Shown here: positions 34,675 through 43,537 of the stretch, one piece after another
Layout: each line of letters starts with the position of its first letter
Numbering within the stretch: the stretch's first letter is position 1
NCBI GenBank assembly: GCA_029202445.1
Contig: CP119321.1
Location: 1,426,001-1,490,000 of the forward strand
Direction of reading: 5' to 3'
DNA length: 64,000 nucleotides
Source: Candidatus Microbacterium phytovorans
GTDB taxonomy: Bacteria > Actinomycetota > Actinomycetes > Actinomycetales > Microbacteriaceae
The notes under the pieces: model-generated
Database searches by the model: none
What the model was told of the DNA's origin: nothing
What the model saw: only the letters and a program-made list of their open reading frames with translations
Made by a program: the position numbers and the translations under genes

Positions 34675-34772
34675 ACATGCTCCCTTGCAATGCAGGCGTC
34701 AGGGCCTCGGCTGGATGGTGCGTACTGACGCTATGCGGCACGGCATCCCGGGAACATAGGAGAACGACGGGT

Positions 34773-34792
34773 TCACCTGGACGATTCTACGG
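34773..34792. promoter_or_regulatory. Candidate AraC operator upstream of the sugar ABC operon
   Basis: TCACCTGGACGATTCTACGG differs at three positions from the site at 30334-30353. It lies 99 bp upstream of the binding-protein ATG and about 80 bp from the GH114 gene on the other strand, which might therefore also be affected. Confidence 0.6.
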
Positions 34793-34868
34793 ATACCCGA
34801 TTGACCCGGCGCTCACGCGTTGCGGCCCGGAACCGCTCCCCGAACCCGTCGGCGGTTAGGCTCGCGAG

Positions 34869-35741
34869 GTGAGCCGACACGTCCGCGACCGTACCGCGAG
34901 CTCGGGCGTCCTGACGCTCGTCGCCGTCATGGCCTCGCTCGTACTAAGCGGCTGCGCGGCGGCAACGGCGGTGCCTGCCGAGACTCCGGACGCCACCGCG
35001 ACACCTTCGCCCTCCGCCGCGTCGGTGGCGTTGCCGCCGGCGGGCGGCGCTCCGGACTACCAACTCGGCGGTGCGTACGACCCGGCTTCCGGGGTAGAGA
35101 TCGTGGCGCGCGACCGCACCGCGCCTCCCGCCGCGTCGCTGTACTCGATCTGCTACGTCAACGCCTTCCAGACCCAGCCGGGCGAGGCGGACGACTGGCC
35201 GGGCGCGCTGCTTCTGCGCGACGCCGCGGGCGAACTCGTCATCGATCCCGACTGGCCCGACGAGGTCATCGTGGACACGCGGGATGCCGCGGGCGTCGCC
35301 GCCAGGGTGATCCCCTGGATCGAGGGGTGTGCGGCGGACGGGTTCGACGCGGTCGAGTTCGACAACCTCGACACCTATACGCGCACGGATGGGGCGCTCT
35401 CGCGCGCGGATAACGTCGCGGTCGCAGGCCTACTGGTCGAGGCGGCGCACCGGGTGGGTCTCGCGGCCGGTCAGAAGAACGCGGCGGAGGATGCCGAGCT
35501 CCTCCGCACCGAGGCGAGTTTCGACTTCGCAGTCACCGAGGAGTGCGCCGCGTACGACGAATGCGCCGCCTACACCGACGTGTACGGCGACGCGGTGATC
35601 GGTATCGAGTACACCGACAACCTTCCGCGGCCGTTCGCGGAGGTGTGTGAGCACGAGGACCGACCGGCATCCCTCGTTCTGCGCGATCGCGACCTCACGG
35701 TCGTCGGTGACCCGGCCTACGTGTTCGAGCTCTGCGACTGA
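34869..35741 (+). CDS. GH114-like lipoprotein (endo-alpha-1,4-polygalactosaminidase family)
   Basis: A 290-residue surface lipoprotein starting at GTG. The signal peptide runs to the lipobox LVLSGC, followed by a Pro/Ala/Thr linker. The catalytic domain fits the GH114 TIM barrel: YSICYVNAFQTQPGEADDWP, EVIVDTRDAAGVAARVIPWI, FDAVEFDNLDTYTRTDG (likely catalytic Asp/Glu), LAAGQKNAAE, FDFAVTEECAAYDEC and the C-terminal VIGIEYTDN. The family acts on galactosaminogalactan-like polysaccharides and is often encoded by soil bacteria. It is divergent from the sugar-binding-protein gene, so it could feed sugars to that transporter. Function is inferred from motif order only. Confidence 0.85.
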   Translation: MSRHVRDRTASSGVLTLVAVMASLVLSGCAAATAVPAETPDATATPSPSAASVALPPAGGAPDYQLGGAYDPASGVEIVARDRTAPPAASLYSICYVNAFQTQPGEADDWPGALLLRDAAGELVIDPDWPDEVIVDTRDAAGVAARVIPWIEGCAADGFDAVEFDNLDTYTRTDGALSRADNVAVAGLLVEAAHRVGLAAGQKNAAEDAELLRTEASFDFAVTEECAAYDECAAYTDVYGDAVIGIEYTDNLPRPFAEVCEHEDRPASLVLRDRDLTVVGDPAYVFELCD

Positions 35742-35803
35742 GCTCGGCCGGGCACGCGGGGGCGCCATGACGGTGCACCGGACAGGCGCGGCCCGTACAT
35801 GAC

Positions 35804-35837
35804 CGCACCCCCGCGGGCACAGGGCCGCGGGGGTGCG
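35804..35837. terminator. Perfect GC hairpin between convergent genes
   Basis: CGCACCCCCGCGG (35804-35816) and CCGCGGGGGTGCG (35825-35837) form a perfect 13-bp stem with an 8-nt loop. It stands between the GH114 gene and the convergent DoxX-like gene. There is no U-tract on either strand, but strong GC stems of this type terminate transcription in Actinobacteria. Confidence 0.72.
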
Positions 35838-35908
35838 TCGGGGGTTGCGGGAGCGTTGGCTTCGGACGCCCGGGGGTTCCGCAACCGGGGTCGGGGTGGG
35901 TCAGTGAC

Positions 35909-36466
35909 TCACCAGAGCCAGGTCTTGTCGCCGACGATCGCACGCCAGGTGCGGGCGAGGCTCAGACGCTGGGTAGGAACCGCGAAGAACGCGATCGCCA
36001 TGACGCCCATGTCGATGATGTGGCTGTCGATCAGGGGGTTGGTGGCACCCGTCAGGGTGAGGGGGAACTCGGCCAGGTACATGAGGAACAGCATCGCGAC
36101 ACCGGCGATTGCGCCGAGGCGGACACCGATTCCGGTGAGGAGGGTGACGCCGACGCCGAGGAGTCCGAGCATGAACAGCCAGTCGACCAGCGGGACGCCG
36201 GCCAGGGCGGTGAAGAGTCCGGCGAGCGGGCTCTCGGCGGTCGCGTTGCTGAGGAATCCGGTGGTGGGGCTGCCGCCGTGGATCCACGCCCGCTCGGCGG
36301 GGGTGGCGAAGCCGAAGCCGAACACCTTGTCGAGGAAGGCCCAGAGGAAGTAGAAGCCCATCAGCATCCGCGTGACCGCGATGGCGATCGGGAGGGCGCG
36401 CTGTTCGGCGACCGGGGTTGCGGTGGCACCGCCGTGGGGGACAGGGGTGGCGGTCGGGACGGCCAT
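35909..36466 (-). CDS. DoxX/DoxD-like membrane protein
   Basis: A 185-residue integral membrane protein with four to five helices. After a Pro-rich N-terminus come AVTRMLMGFYFLWAFLDKVF (the characteristic R-x-x-x-G-x-x-F-xx-A-xx-DK motif of DoxX/thiosulfate:quinone-oxidoreductase-like proteins), DWLFMLGLLGVGVTLLTGIG, LGAIAGVAMLFLMYLAEFPL and IIDMGVMAIAFFAV. DoxX relatives take part in redox or thiol protection at the membrane; the exact role here is unknown. A GAAAGGTCC-like ribosome site precedes the ATG. Confidence 0.85.
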   Translation of the reverse strand: MAVPTATPVPHGGATATPVAEQRALPIAIAVTRMLMGFYFLWAFLDKVFGFGFATPAERAWIHGGSPTTGFLSNATAESPLAGLFTALAGVPLVDWLFMLGLLGVGVTLLTGIGVRLGAIAGVAMLFLMYLAEFPLTLTGATNPLIDSHIIDMGVMAIAFFAVPTQRLSLARTWRAIVGDKTWLW

Positions 36467-36757
36467 GATCTGGGACCTTTCGTGATCTGTGCTCCGGTGT
36501 CTCCGGGGCTATGACTTCAGTGTCCGCCCGGCAGGGAGAAACCTGGGAAAACTCCGTGTGCGGCATCCATGTGGTCTGACCACAGTGTATTTTGCACTGT
36601 CGATCATCTACAAACAGGCCGCGGGGGTCGCCCGTCGATCAGGTGGCGAACCTCCGTAAACCGTGTGAGTCACCGCCGATGGTGTGTCAGAGATTGCATC
36701 CGCCGCCGATTCTCGGCATCGTGGCCGGTCCGCAGCAATCCACGGAAGGAGAGCACC

Positions 36758-37039
36758 ATGCTCACACTCACCGAGAACGCCACGATCGCCGTGAAGTCGC
36801 TCACAGAGCAGATCCCCACCACGACGGGTGGTCTGCGCATCAGCGAAGCGGTCGCCCCCGAGAAGGGCTACGCGCTCAACCTGGCCAGCGCCCCCGAGTC
36901 CGACGACACCGTCGTCGAGGCCGACGGCGCGCGCGTGTTCGTCGACCCCGTCGCGAGCGTTGCCCTCGACAACCGGGTGCTCGACGCCCGTGTCACCGAC
37001 GACGGCTCGGTGGGCTTCGCCCTCGCCGACCAGCGCTGA
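36758..37039 (+). CDS. HesB/IscA-fold protein lacking cysteines
   Basis: A 93-residue protein of the HesB/YadR/IscA-like fold: LTLTENATIAVKSLTEQIPT, GGLRISE, then DTVVEADGARVFVDPVASVALDNRVLDARV, which matches the family's AxVFLDPxxAxxLDxxxLD core. A-type Fe-S carriers bind the cluster through one Cys in the middle and a Cys-x-Cys near the end; this protein has no Cys at all. It therefore cannot carry a cluster in the normal way. Such Cys-free versions are common in Actinobacteria and have no assigned role. AAGGAGAG lies upstream of the ATG. A strong terminator follows before the convergent dnaE2 gene. Confidence 0.85.
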   Translation: MLTLTENATIAVKSLTEQIPTTTGGLRISEAVAPEKGYALNLASAPESDDTVVEADGARVFVDPVASVALDNRVLDARVTDDGSVGFALADQR

Positions 37040-37110
37040 GTTTCGCCGGCCGCCGCCTGCCGGCCGCGAGCCACTTGTCGGCCGCACAGCCGGTCGCTGG
37101 CTGAGCCGGA

Positions 37111-37163
37111 GAACACCCCGGAACAGGACGATTTTCTGGAGTCGATCCTGGTCCGGGGTGTTC
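37111..37163. terminator. Strong hairpin terminator between HesB-like gene and dnaE2
   Basis: GAACACCCCGGA (37111-37122) pairs perfectly with TCCGGGGTGTTC (37152-37163), and the inner bases ACAGGA/TCCTGG extend the stem. On the plus strand TTCTTTGTCT follows, a modest U-tract. Both flanking genes end toward it, so it probably acts in both directions. Confidence 0.8.
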
Positions 37164-37177
37164 TTTGTCTCGCGTCG

Positions 37178-40100
37178 TCACCGGAAGTCGCGGGAGCGGT
37201 GCTCCACCCCCACCTTGAGGTCTTCGAAGCCGTCGGCGAGGAGGTTGGTCACTCCCTCCGGCGAGCGCTCCAACAGTCCGCGGGCGATGAGCGCCGGTGA
37301 GTCGCGGAGCACCCGTCGGTATCTGTTCCACACTCCGAGCGAGCAGATCACGTTCACCAGGCCGTGCTCGTCTTCCAGGTTGATGAACGTGATTCCGGAT
37401 GCCGTCGCCGGCCTCTGTCGGTGGGTGACGAGCCCCGCGACCTCGATGCGTCGTCCCGTCTCGTGCTCGCGCAGCTCGCGGGAGGTGAGCACCCCCCTCG
37501 CGTCGAGCTGCGCCCGGTAGTGGGTGAGGGGGTGGTCGTCGGTGGAGATTCCCGTCGCCCACAGGTCGGCGGCGAGGATGTCGTAGCTCGTCTGGTCGGG
37601 GAACAGCGGCGGCTGGACGGAGATGAGCGTGCCTTCGAGGAACTCCGGCCGGTTCTGTGCGGCATCGCCCGCGAGCCAGATGCCTTCGCGTCTGCTGACG
37701 CCGAGGCTCTCGAACGCACCCGCCGTCGCGAGCGCTTCGAGATGCGCCTCGGTCGCTCCCGTGCGCCGCACGAGATCACGCAGGTCATGGTAGGGGCCGT
37801 GCTGTTCGCGCTCGGCGACGATCCGTTCGGCGAGCGGAGTTCCGATGCCGGTGACCGCCGCGAGTCCCAGCCGGACCGCGAACGCACCGTCGCGGCGATG
37901 CGCCGCGTCTTCGACGGGCGCGGTGGGATCGAAGTCGGGTACGGGCGGCTGGTGTCGATCGGTGCAGGAGTCCCGTCCGGTCGCCGGTCGCCGCGCCGCG
38001 CCGCGTGGGGTCGTCTCCCCGGGTGGCGGGGTCGCCCCGGTTACGGACTCCCCGGGTGGGATCTCACCGGGCGAGGTGTCGACCTCGAGGGGTTCGAGGA
38101 TGGCTTCGGCCGCGGAAGCGTGGATGTCGGGACGGCGGACGGTCACCCCGTGCCGTCGCGCATCGGCGGTGAGCGAGGCGGGTGAGTAGAACCCCATCGG
38201 CTGGGCTCGCAGCAGCGCGGCCAGGAATGCGCCGGGATAGTGGAGTTTCAGCCAGGACGAGGCGTAGACGAGCAGCCCGAACGAGAGCGAATGACTTTCG
38301 GCGAATCCGAAGTTCGCGAACGCCTGGATCTTCGCGTACAGGTCGTCGGCGACCTGTCCCACGAGACCGTGCCGCGCCATGCCCTCGTACAGTTTCCGCT
38401 TGAGCGACTCGATCCGCTCGATGCCCCGCTTGGAGCCCATGGCTCGGCGGAGCAGATCGGCATCCTCTCCCGACAGGTCGCCGACCGCCATACCCATCTG
38501 CATGAGCTGCTCCTGGAACACCGGGATGCCGAGGGTGCGCTCCAGCACCGGCTCGAGCTTGGGGTGCGCGTAGGTGACCTTCTCGTGTCCGAGTTTGCGC
38601 CGCACGTATGGGTGCACCGCTCCGCCCTGGATGGGGCCGGGACGGATGAGGGCGATCTCGATCACGAGGTCGTAGAACCGTCGGGGCTGCAGCCGTGGCA
38701 GGAGACCCATCTGCGCGCGGGATTCGACCTGGAAGACGCCGATCGAGTCCGCTCGGCACAGCATGTCGTAGACGGCGGCTTCTTCTTTGGGGATCGTCGC
38801 GAGTTCCCACCGCTCCCCCGTGGCGCCGTCGATGAGGTCGAACGCGTACTGGATGGCGGCGAGCATCCCGAGCCCGAGGAGGTCAAATTTGACGAGCCCC
38901 ATCCATGCGGCGTCGTCCTTGTCCCATTGGATGACGGTGCGGTTCTCCATGCGGGCGTGCTCGATGGGCACCACTTCGCCGACGGGGCGGTCGGTGAGCA
39001 CCATTCCTCCCGAGTGGATGCCGAGGTGGCGGGGGGCTTTGAGCAGTTCTCCCGCGTAGGCCAGCACGCGGTCGGGGATGTCATGGTCGGAGGTCTCGAA
39101 CTGCCCGTCCCACCGTTCGATCTGCTTCGACCAGGCGTCCTGCTGTCCGGGTGAGTGGCCGAGGGCGCGAGCCATATCGCGGACGGCGTTCTTCGGGCGG
39201 TACTGGATGACGTTGGCGACCTGCGCGGCGCGGTCGCGTCCGTAGGTCGCGTATACCCACTGGATGATCTCCTCTCTCCGGTCGGAGTCGAAGTCGACGT
39301 CGATATCGGGTTCCTCGTCGCGCAGGGCGGACAGGAACCGCTCGAACGGCAGTCGGTAGTAGATCGAGTCGATGGCCGTGATTCCCAGCAGGTAGCAGAC
39401 GGCGCTGTTGGCGGCCGAGCCCCTTCCCTGGCAGAGGATGCCGCGGCGTCGCGCCTCCTGGACGATCCCGTGGACGATGAGGAAGTAGCCGGGGAAGTCC
39501 TTCTGCTCGATGACGGCGAGTTCCTTCTCGATGCGGGTCCGGCCGTCGTCGTCGAGGTCGGGGTAGAAGCGGGGCACCGCCTCCCACACGAGGTGGCGCA
39601 GCCAGGTCATGGGCGTGTGCCCGTCGGGGACGGGGAGTTGCGGGAGGGCCGGTTTCGCGCGGCGCAGGGGGAAGGCGAGCTCGTCGGCGAGGTCGACCGT
39701 GCGGCTGACGGCTCCCGGATACCGCCGGAACCTTCGTTGCATCTCCGCGCCCGAGCGCAGATGCGCGCTCGCGTGCGACGGCAGCCACCCGTCGAGCTCG
39801 TCGAGGCCACGACCGGCGCGGACGGCGGCGACGGCAGCGGCCAACGGCATCCGTTCGGGCACCGCGTAGTGGACGTTGTTGGTCGCGAGAACGGGAAGTC
39901 CTCGATCGCGGGCGAGGGCTGCCAGCACGTCGTTGTCGCGGGTGTCGACCGGGTTTCCGTGGTCGATGAGCTCGACCTCGATCGCGTCGGGGCCGAACAG
40001 CGTGACGAGCCGGTCGAGTTCGTCGCCGGCGGCGGTCGGTCCGCCCGTCGCGAGGGCGCGTCGGACGGAACCCTTGCGGCATCCGGTGAGGATCGACCAG

Positions 40101-40693
40101 TGGCCGCGTCCGCGCTCGGCGAGGTCGGCGAGGTCGTAGCGGGGACGCCCTTTTTCCGCACCGGAGAGTTGGGCGTGGGTGATCGCCGCGGCGAGGCGGT
40201 GGTAGCCCTCCTCCCCGCGCGCCAGCACCAGGAGGTGCGTGCCTTCCGGGTCGGGCGGCCCGGCGCGTGGGGCCGTCGGTTGCGGGATGCCCGGCGGGCT
40301 GAGGAGGTCGTGCTGCTCGCTCGCCGACGCGATGTCGCCCAGCGACAGTTCCGCGCCGAAGACCGTCTTCACCTGCAGGTGCTCGGCGGCCTCGGCGAAC
40401 CGCACGATGCCGTAGAAGCCGTCGTGGTCGCTGATCGCGAGAGCGTGGAGCCCCAGCCGTTCCGCCTCTTCCGCGAGTTCGGCCGGCGAGGAGGCGCCGT
40501 CGAGGAACGAGAAGGACGAATGCGCATGCAGTTCGGCGTAGGGCACCGCGTCGTCGGGACGGACGATCGGCGTCGGTTCGTACGGTCCGCGCTTTCGCGA
40601 GAAGGCGGGGCCGTCGCCCCCGTTCGGCTCGGGGCGACCGCTGAGCACCCGCTCCATCTCCGACCAGGTGACCGACGGATTGTTGAAGCCCAT
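37178..40693 (-). CDS. dnaE2: Error-prone DNA polymerase III alpha subunit, DnaE2
   Basis: A 1171-residue C-family polymerase. The PHP domain opens with YAELHAHSSFSFLDGASSP (about 50) and has AISDHDGFYGIVRF. The polymerase core includes GRGSAANSAVCYLLGIT, the catalytic acidic pair in DEEPDIDVDFDSDRREEII (about 450), and the finger segment GPIQGGAVHPYVRRK. The C-terminus has a tandem HhH region (LRDLVRRTGATEAHLEALATAGAF) and an OB fold (RIEVAGLVTHRQRPATASGI). A Pro/Thr-rich insertion stands near residues 880-930. It performs translesion synthesis with ImuB. The start MGFNNPSVTW overlaps the imuB stop (TGATG), so it is the last gene of the SOS mutagenesis operon. Confidence 0.95.
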   Translation of the reverse strand: MGFNNPSVTWSEMERVLSGRPEPNGGDGPAFSRKRGPYEPTPIVRPDDAVPYAELHAHSSFSFLDGASSPAELAEEAERLGLHALAISDHDGFYGIVRFAEAAEHLQVKTVFGAELSLGDIASASEQHDLLSPPGIPQPTAPRAGPPDPEGTHLLVLARGEEGYHRLAAAITHAQLSGAEKGRPRYDLADLAERGRGHWSILTGCRKGSVRRALATGGPTAAGDELDRLVTLFGPDAIEVELIDHGNPVDTRDNDVLAALARDRGLPVLATNNVHYAVPERMPLAAAVAAVRAGRGLDELDGWLPSHASAHLRSGAEMQRRFRRYPGAVSRTVDLADELAFPLRRAKPALPQLPVPDGHTPMTWLRHLVWEAVPRFYPDLDDDGRTRIEKELAVIEQKDFPGYFLIVHGIVQEARRRGILCQGRGSAANSAVCYLLGITAIDSIYYRLPFERFLSALRDEEPDIDVDFDSDRREEIIQWVYATYGRDRAAQVANVIQYRPKNAVRDMARALGHSPGQQDAWSKQIERWDGQFETSDHDIPDRVLAYAGELLKAPRHLGIHSGGMVLTDRPVGEVVPIEHARMENRTVIQWDKDDAAWMGLVKFDLLGLGMLAAIQYAFDLIDGATGERWELATIPKEEAAVYDMLCRADSIGVFQVESRAQMGLLPRLQPRRFYDLVIEIALIRPGPIQGGAVHPYVRRKLGHEKVTYAHPKLEPVLERTLGIPVFQEQLMQMGMAVGDLSGEDADLLRRAMGSKRGIERIESLKRKLYEGMARHGLVGQVADDLYAKIQAFANFGFAESHSLSFGLLVYASSWLKLHYPGAFLAALLRAQPMGFYSPASLTADARRHGVTVRRPDIHASAAEAILEPLEVDTSPGEIPPGESVTGATPPPGETTPRGAARRPATGRDSCTDRHQPPVPDFDPTAPVEDAAHRRDGAFAVRLGLAAVTGIGTPLAERIVAEREQHGPYHDLRDLVRRTGATEAHLEALATAGAFESLGVSRREGIWLAGDAAQNRPEFLEGTLISVQPPLFPDQTSYDILAADLWATGISTDDHPLTHYRAQLDARGVLTSRELREHETGRRIEVAGLVTHRQRPATASGITFINLEDEHGLVNVICSLGVWNRYRRVLRDSPALIARGLLERSPEGVTNLLADGFEDLKVGVEHRSRDFR

Positions 40694-42270
40694 CAGTCGT
40701 ACCTCCCCTCGACGTGCCAGACCCCCGCCTCGCACACCAGCAGCCACGCGGTCTGGTGCACATCGACCACCTGGAACCTGTGCGCCTGGCGGGCACGCAC
40801 GGCATCCCACGTCCGCTCGACGATCGGCCACGGGCCCGCCCAGGACTGCACGGCACGCGTCGACCCGCCTGCGACGAGCGCCGACGGCGCTGCGGTCGGC
40901 TCGCCTCGCGCGTCGACGGCCACCATGTCACCGTCGTCGTCGACGACCGCAACCGGCACAGGTTCGGCGAACACCGTCGACGGCAGCGGATCCGGGATGC
41001 TGCCCGGCCACGGCCGGGAACGGTCGGCGATCTCCACCCGGTCGCCCCACGGCACGAGCACCTGCCGTTCCTGGAGCCACCGGCCGCCCCCGACGACCGG
41101 AGTGACGACGGCGCGGTGCCCCAGCATGGCCTGCACACGCGAGAGGGCGTGGTGCACCTTCTCGTCGGGTCCACCCCCGAACAGCGCCCGTGCGTGGTGG
41201 GCGGCGGCATCCACCCGTTCGGGCTCGAGCCGCACCTGAGCCACACCGCTGCGCAGTGTCTGCTCCGCCAGTTGCCACCGCACCCGGTCGACGACCCCCG
41301 AGGCGTCGAACGCGCCCGGGTGCAGCCACACGCGGGAGCTGCGCTCGCCCCGCTCGCCCGTGACGACGACGCGCAACTCGGTGCACACCAGATCGACCGC
41401 CCCGAGACCCGTGATGAACTCCTCGGCGGCCACCCTCGTGCCGAAGGCGACCTGCTCGGCGAGTTCGAGCGGCGGCTCGAACGCGACCTCCCGATGCAGT
41501 TCGGGCGGAGGCGTGCGCGGCGTCACGGGCTGCGAGTCGGCCCCGGCCGACAGCGCATGCAGTCGAGCACCCCTCACCCCGAACCTCTCGACGAGACGGT
41601 CGACGGGAAGAGCGGCGACCTGCCCGAGCGTCTGCACCCCGAGCCGTGCGAACAGGTCGACGACGTCGTGGTCGAGCACCGTCACCGGCAGTGGCGCCAG
41701 GAAGGCGGCCGACTCTCCCGCCGGCACCACCCGGAGAGGTCGATCGCGGCGGGTGCCGACCCGCGCGGCCTGCTCGGCCGTGAAGGGCCCGTCAGCGACG
41801 CCCGCCCGCACATCCGCGATCCCCGCTTCGCTCAGGATGCCGGTGAGCACCGTCGCCGCCGCCGCCTCTCCCCCGTAGTACCGCGCCGGCCCACGCGCCT
41901 TCAACGCGCACAGTCCGGGGTGGAGCAGCTGCACCCCCGGGGCCACGTCTTCCAGCTGGGCGATGAGCGGGGCGAAGACCCGCTGGTCCCGCACCGGGTC
42001 GGCGTCGGCCACGAGGAGCTGCGGGCACCGCGCTTGCGCGTCGCGACGCCGCTGCCCTCTGCGCACCCCTTCGGCCCGCGCGGCCGCGGAGCACGCGAGC
42101 ACCATCCCCTTCTCGAACACGGCGATCGGCAACCCCGGGTCGGGAGGGTCGATGCCGTCGCGAGTGAGGGCGATGATCGGCCAGTCCGGCACCCACACCA
42201 CGAGACTGCGTACCGGCTCCCACCCCGCCTCCACGGTCGCCTGCACGGCGGCCGACCTCTCCCGCCGCAT
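40693..42270 (-). CDS. imuB: ImuB, Y-family polymerase-like mutasome subunit
   Basis: A 525-residue protein with the Y-family polymerase layout but without the active-site carboxylates of DinB. LVVWVPDWPIIALTRDGID replaces the DxDxFFA motif, and DEVL-type DE residues are not evident after FTAEQAARVG. It has a helix-hairpin-helix thumb (VQTLGQVAALPVDRLVERFG) and a little-finger region. In Actinobacteria ImuB is catalytically dead and bridges the beta clamp, ImuA' and DnaE2. The start MRRERSAAVQ overlaps the stop of imuA' by one base, and the end overlaps dnaE2. Expression is probably controlled by the LexA box before imuA'. Confidence 0.92.
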   Translation of the reverse strand: MRRERSAAVQATVEAGWEPVRSLVVWVPDWPIIALTRDGIDPPDPGLPIAVFEKGMVLACSAAARAEGVRRGQRRRDAQARCPQLLVADADPVRDQRVFAPLIAQLEDVAPGVQLLHPGLCALKARGPARYYGGEAAAATVLTGILSEAGIADVRAGVADGPFTAEQAARVGTRRDRPLRVVPAGESAAFLAPLPVTVLDHDVVDLFARLGVQTLGQVAALPVDRLVERFGVRGARLHALSAGADSQPVTPRTPPPELHREVAFEPPLELAEQVAFGTRVAAEEFITGLGAVDLVCTELRVVVTGERGERSSRVWLHPGAFDASGVVDRVRWQLAEQTLRSGVAQVRLEPERVDAAAHHARALFGGGPDEKVHHALSRVQAMLGHRAVVTPVVGGGRWLQERQVLVPWGDRVEIADRSRPWPGSIPDPLPSTVFAEPVPVAVVDDDGDMVAVDARGEPTAAPSALVAGGSTRAVQSWAGPWPIVERTWDAVRARQAHRFQVVDVHQTAWLLVCEAGVWHVEGRYD

Positions 42271-42989
42271 CAGCTCACCGCCCGCATCGGAGGCATCGCC
42301 GAGACCTCGAGCTCGTTCTCCCCGCCGCGCTCGCCCCACGGGATCGTGGAGAGCGTCCCGTCGGATGCCGGCAGCATCATCCGGTTCCGGCGCGGCACGG
42401 GGAACCGGCGGCTCGACACGGTCACGGTGAGCTCCCTCCCCGAGAGGATGCCGTGCCCCTCACCCAGCCCCGACCACTGCGGGCTGTCGACATCGATCAT
42501 CGCCTCGGTCTGCGGCCACGGCCCCTGGACGAGCAGGACCGACCCCCGCTCCCGCATGCGCGCAGCCAACCGCCCGACATCGGCATCCTTCGCTCGCGCC
42601 GGCGGCCTCACCGCCACGATCGGCAGCACCTCCGCGATCGTCGCCGTGACCGCGAGCCACCGCGGCCCCGGGTCGGGGATCAGCACGAGGCGCGAGAGGT
42701 CGACGCCGATGTGCTCCGCCGCCTCGATCCCCACCCCCGGCATCCCTATGACGCCGCACCACGACCCCGCCTGCGACGGCTGCGCCAGCAGGGCGAACAG
42801 CAGCGACGTCGAGCGCCCGAGAGAGTACGCCGATCCGGGACGCAGCCCGCGGCCCGGAAGCAGCTCACCGATGGCGGGATGGACCGGCAGCACCGGCGCG
42901 TCGAGGCGCCGCCCCTGCACTCTCTCGAGCTGAGCGCGCAGTCGCTGCACCTCCTGCACCGCAGCCGCATCCCGCACGATCGTCCTCAC
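42270..42989 (-). CDS. imuA': ImuA'-like SOS mutagenesis protein
   Basis: A 239-residue RecA-like-fold protein of the actinobacterial ImuA' type. It starts at GTG with a helical segment QEVQRLRAQLERVQGRRLDA, then LRPGSAYSLGRSTSLLFALL, SWCGVIGMPGVGIEAAEHIG and VDLSRLVLIPDPGPRW. It lacks a normal Walker A (GxxxxGKT is replaced by SLGRSTS), as expected for this family. ImuA' interacts with ImuB and is needed for DnaE2-dependent mutagenesis. A LexA box lies just upstream, placing the operon under SOS control. Confidence 0.88.
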   Translation of the reverse strand: MRTIVRDAAAVQEVQRLRAQLERVQGRRLDAPVLPVHPAIGELLPGRGLRPGSAYSLGRSTSLLFALLAQPSQAGSWCGVIGMPGVGIEAAEHIGVDLSRLVLIPDPGPRWLAVTATIAEVLPIVAVRPPARAKDADVGRLAARMRERGSVLLVQGPWPQTEAMIDVDSPQWSGLGEGHGILSGRELTVTVSSRRFPVPRRNRMMLPASDGTLSTIPWGERGGENELEVSAMPPMRAVS

Positions 42990-43001
42990 TTCGACAGGTT
43001 A

Positions 43002-43013
43002 GAACATCTGTTC
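43002..43013. promoter_or_regulatory. LexA (SOS) box upstream of imuA'-imuB-dnaE2
   Basis: GAACATCTGTTC is a perfect GAAC-N4-GTTC palindrome, the actinobacterial SOS box core, ending 13 bp upstream of the imuA' GTG. That position allows LexA to cover the promoter, and the operon is a known SOS target in mycobacteria. The gene on the other strand starts 190 bp away, so its control by this box is less likely. Confidence 0.85.
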
Positions 43014-43203
43014 TATTCCTTCAATCCGTCGAATCGAAGATACGAACGACCACCGACACTGCATCCGGTCCTGTGGACAACTCCAGACGAGACCAGGGCG
43101 AGTGCTCTAGTTTTCAAGCGCACTCATCAATGAGTACTCTCGTGAGCATGGCGTGTGTCCTTCACCCATTCTCGCCTCCCCCGCCGTTCGACAAGGAGAC
43201 GAC

Positions 43204-43533
43204 ATGAAAACACGAGACGACATGAACCCGGGCAACCGTCTCCGACGAGCGGCACACACAGCGATACGACTCGCCCCGTGGCTCGTCAGCATCACCGTCA
43301 CCATCGTGGGGCTCTCGCTCCTGTTGACACGCACAACGATCGTGTGGGAGGAAAGTCAGTTCGAAGCCGACATGTGGGATGCGACGCCGGTCGACGTCAC
43401 GGGTATCGGACTGGCACTGCTGTGCGTCGGCATCCTCAGCCTGATGGCGACGCTTCTGTGCGAAGCGCACGTTCGAACGCGGACAATCACCGCCCCGACC
43501 CGCGAGAGCGGAAGCTCAAGGCGCGGCAGCTGA
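43204..43533 (+). CDS. Two-helix membrane protein (109 aa)
   Basis: A 109-residue protein. A basic N-terminus (NRLRRAAHTAIR) is followed by helix 1 LAPWLVSITVTIVGLSLLL, a 25-residue acidic loop (TTIVWEESQFEADMWDATPV) and helix 2 GIGLALLCVGILSLMATLLC, then a Ser/Arg-rich tail. AAGGAGA precedes the ATG at optimal spacing. No family recognised. It is divergent from the SOS cassette and ends 4 bp before the convergent HNH gene, which leaves no room for a terminator. Confidence 0.72.
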   Translation: MKTRDDMNPGNRLRRAAHTAIRLAPWLVSITVTIVGLSLLLTRTTIVWEESQFEADMWDATPVDVTGIGLALLCVGILSLMATLLCEAHVRTRTITAPTRESGSSRRGS

Positions 43534-43537
43534 ACGA

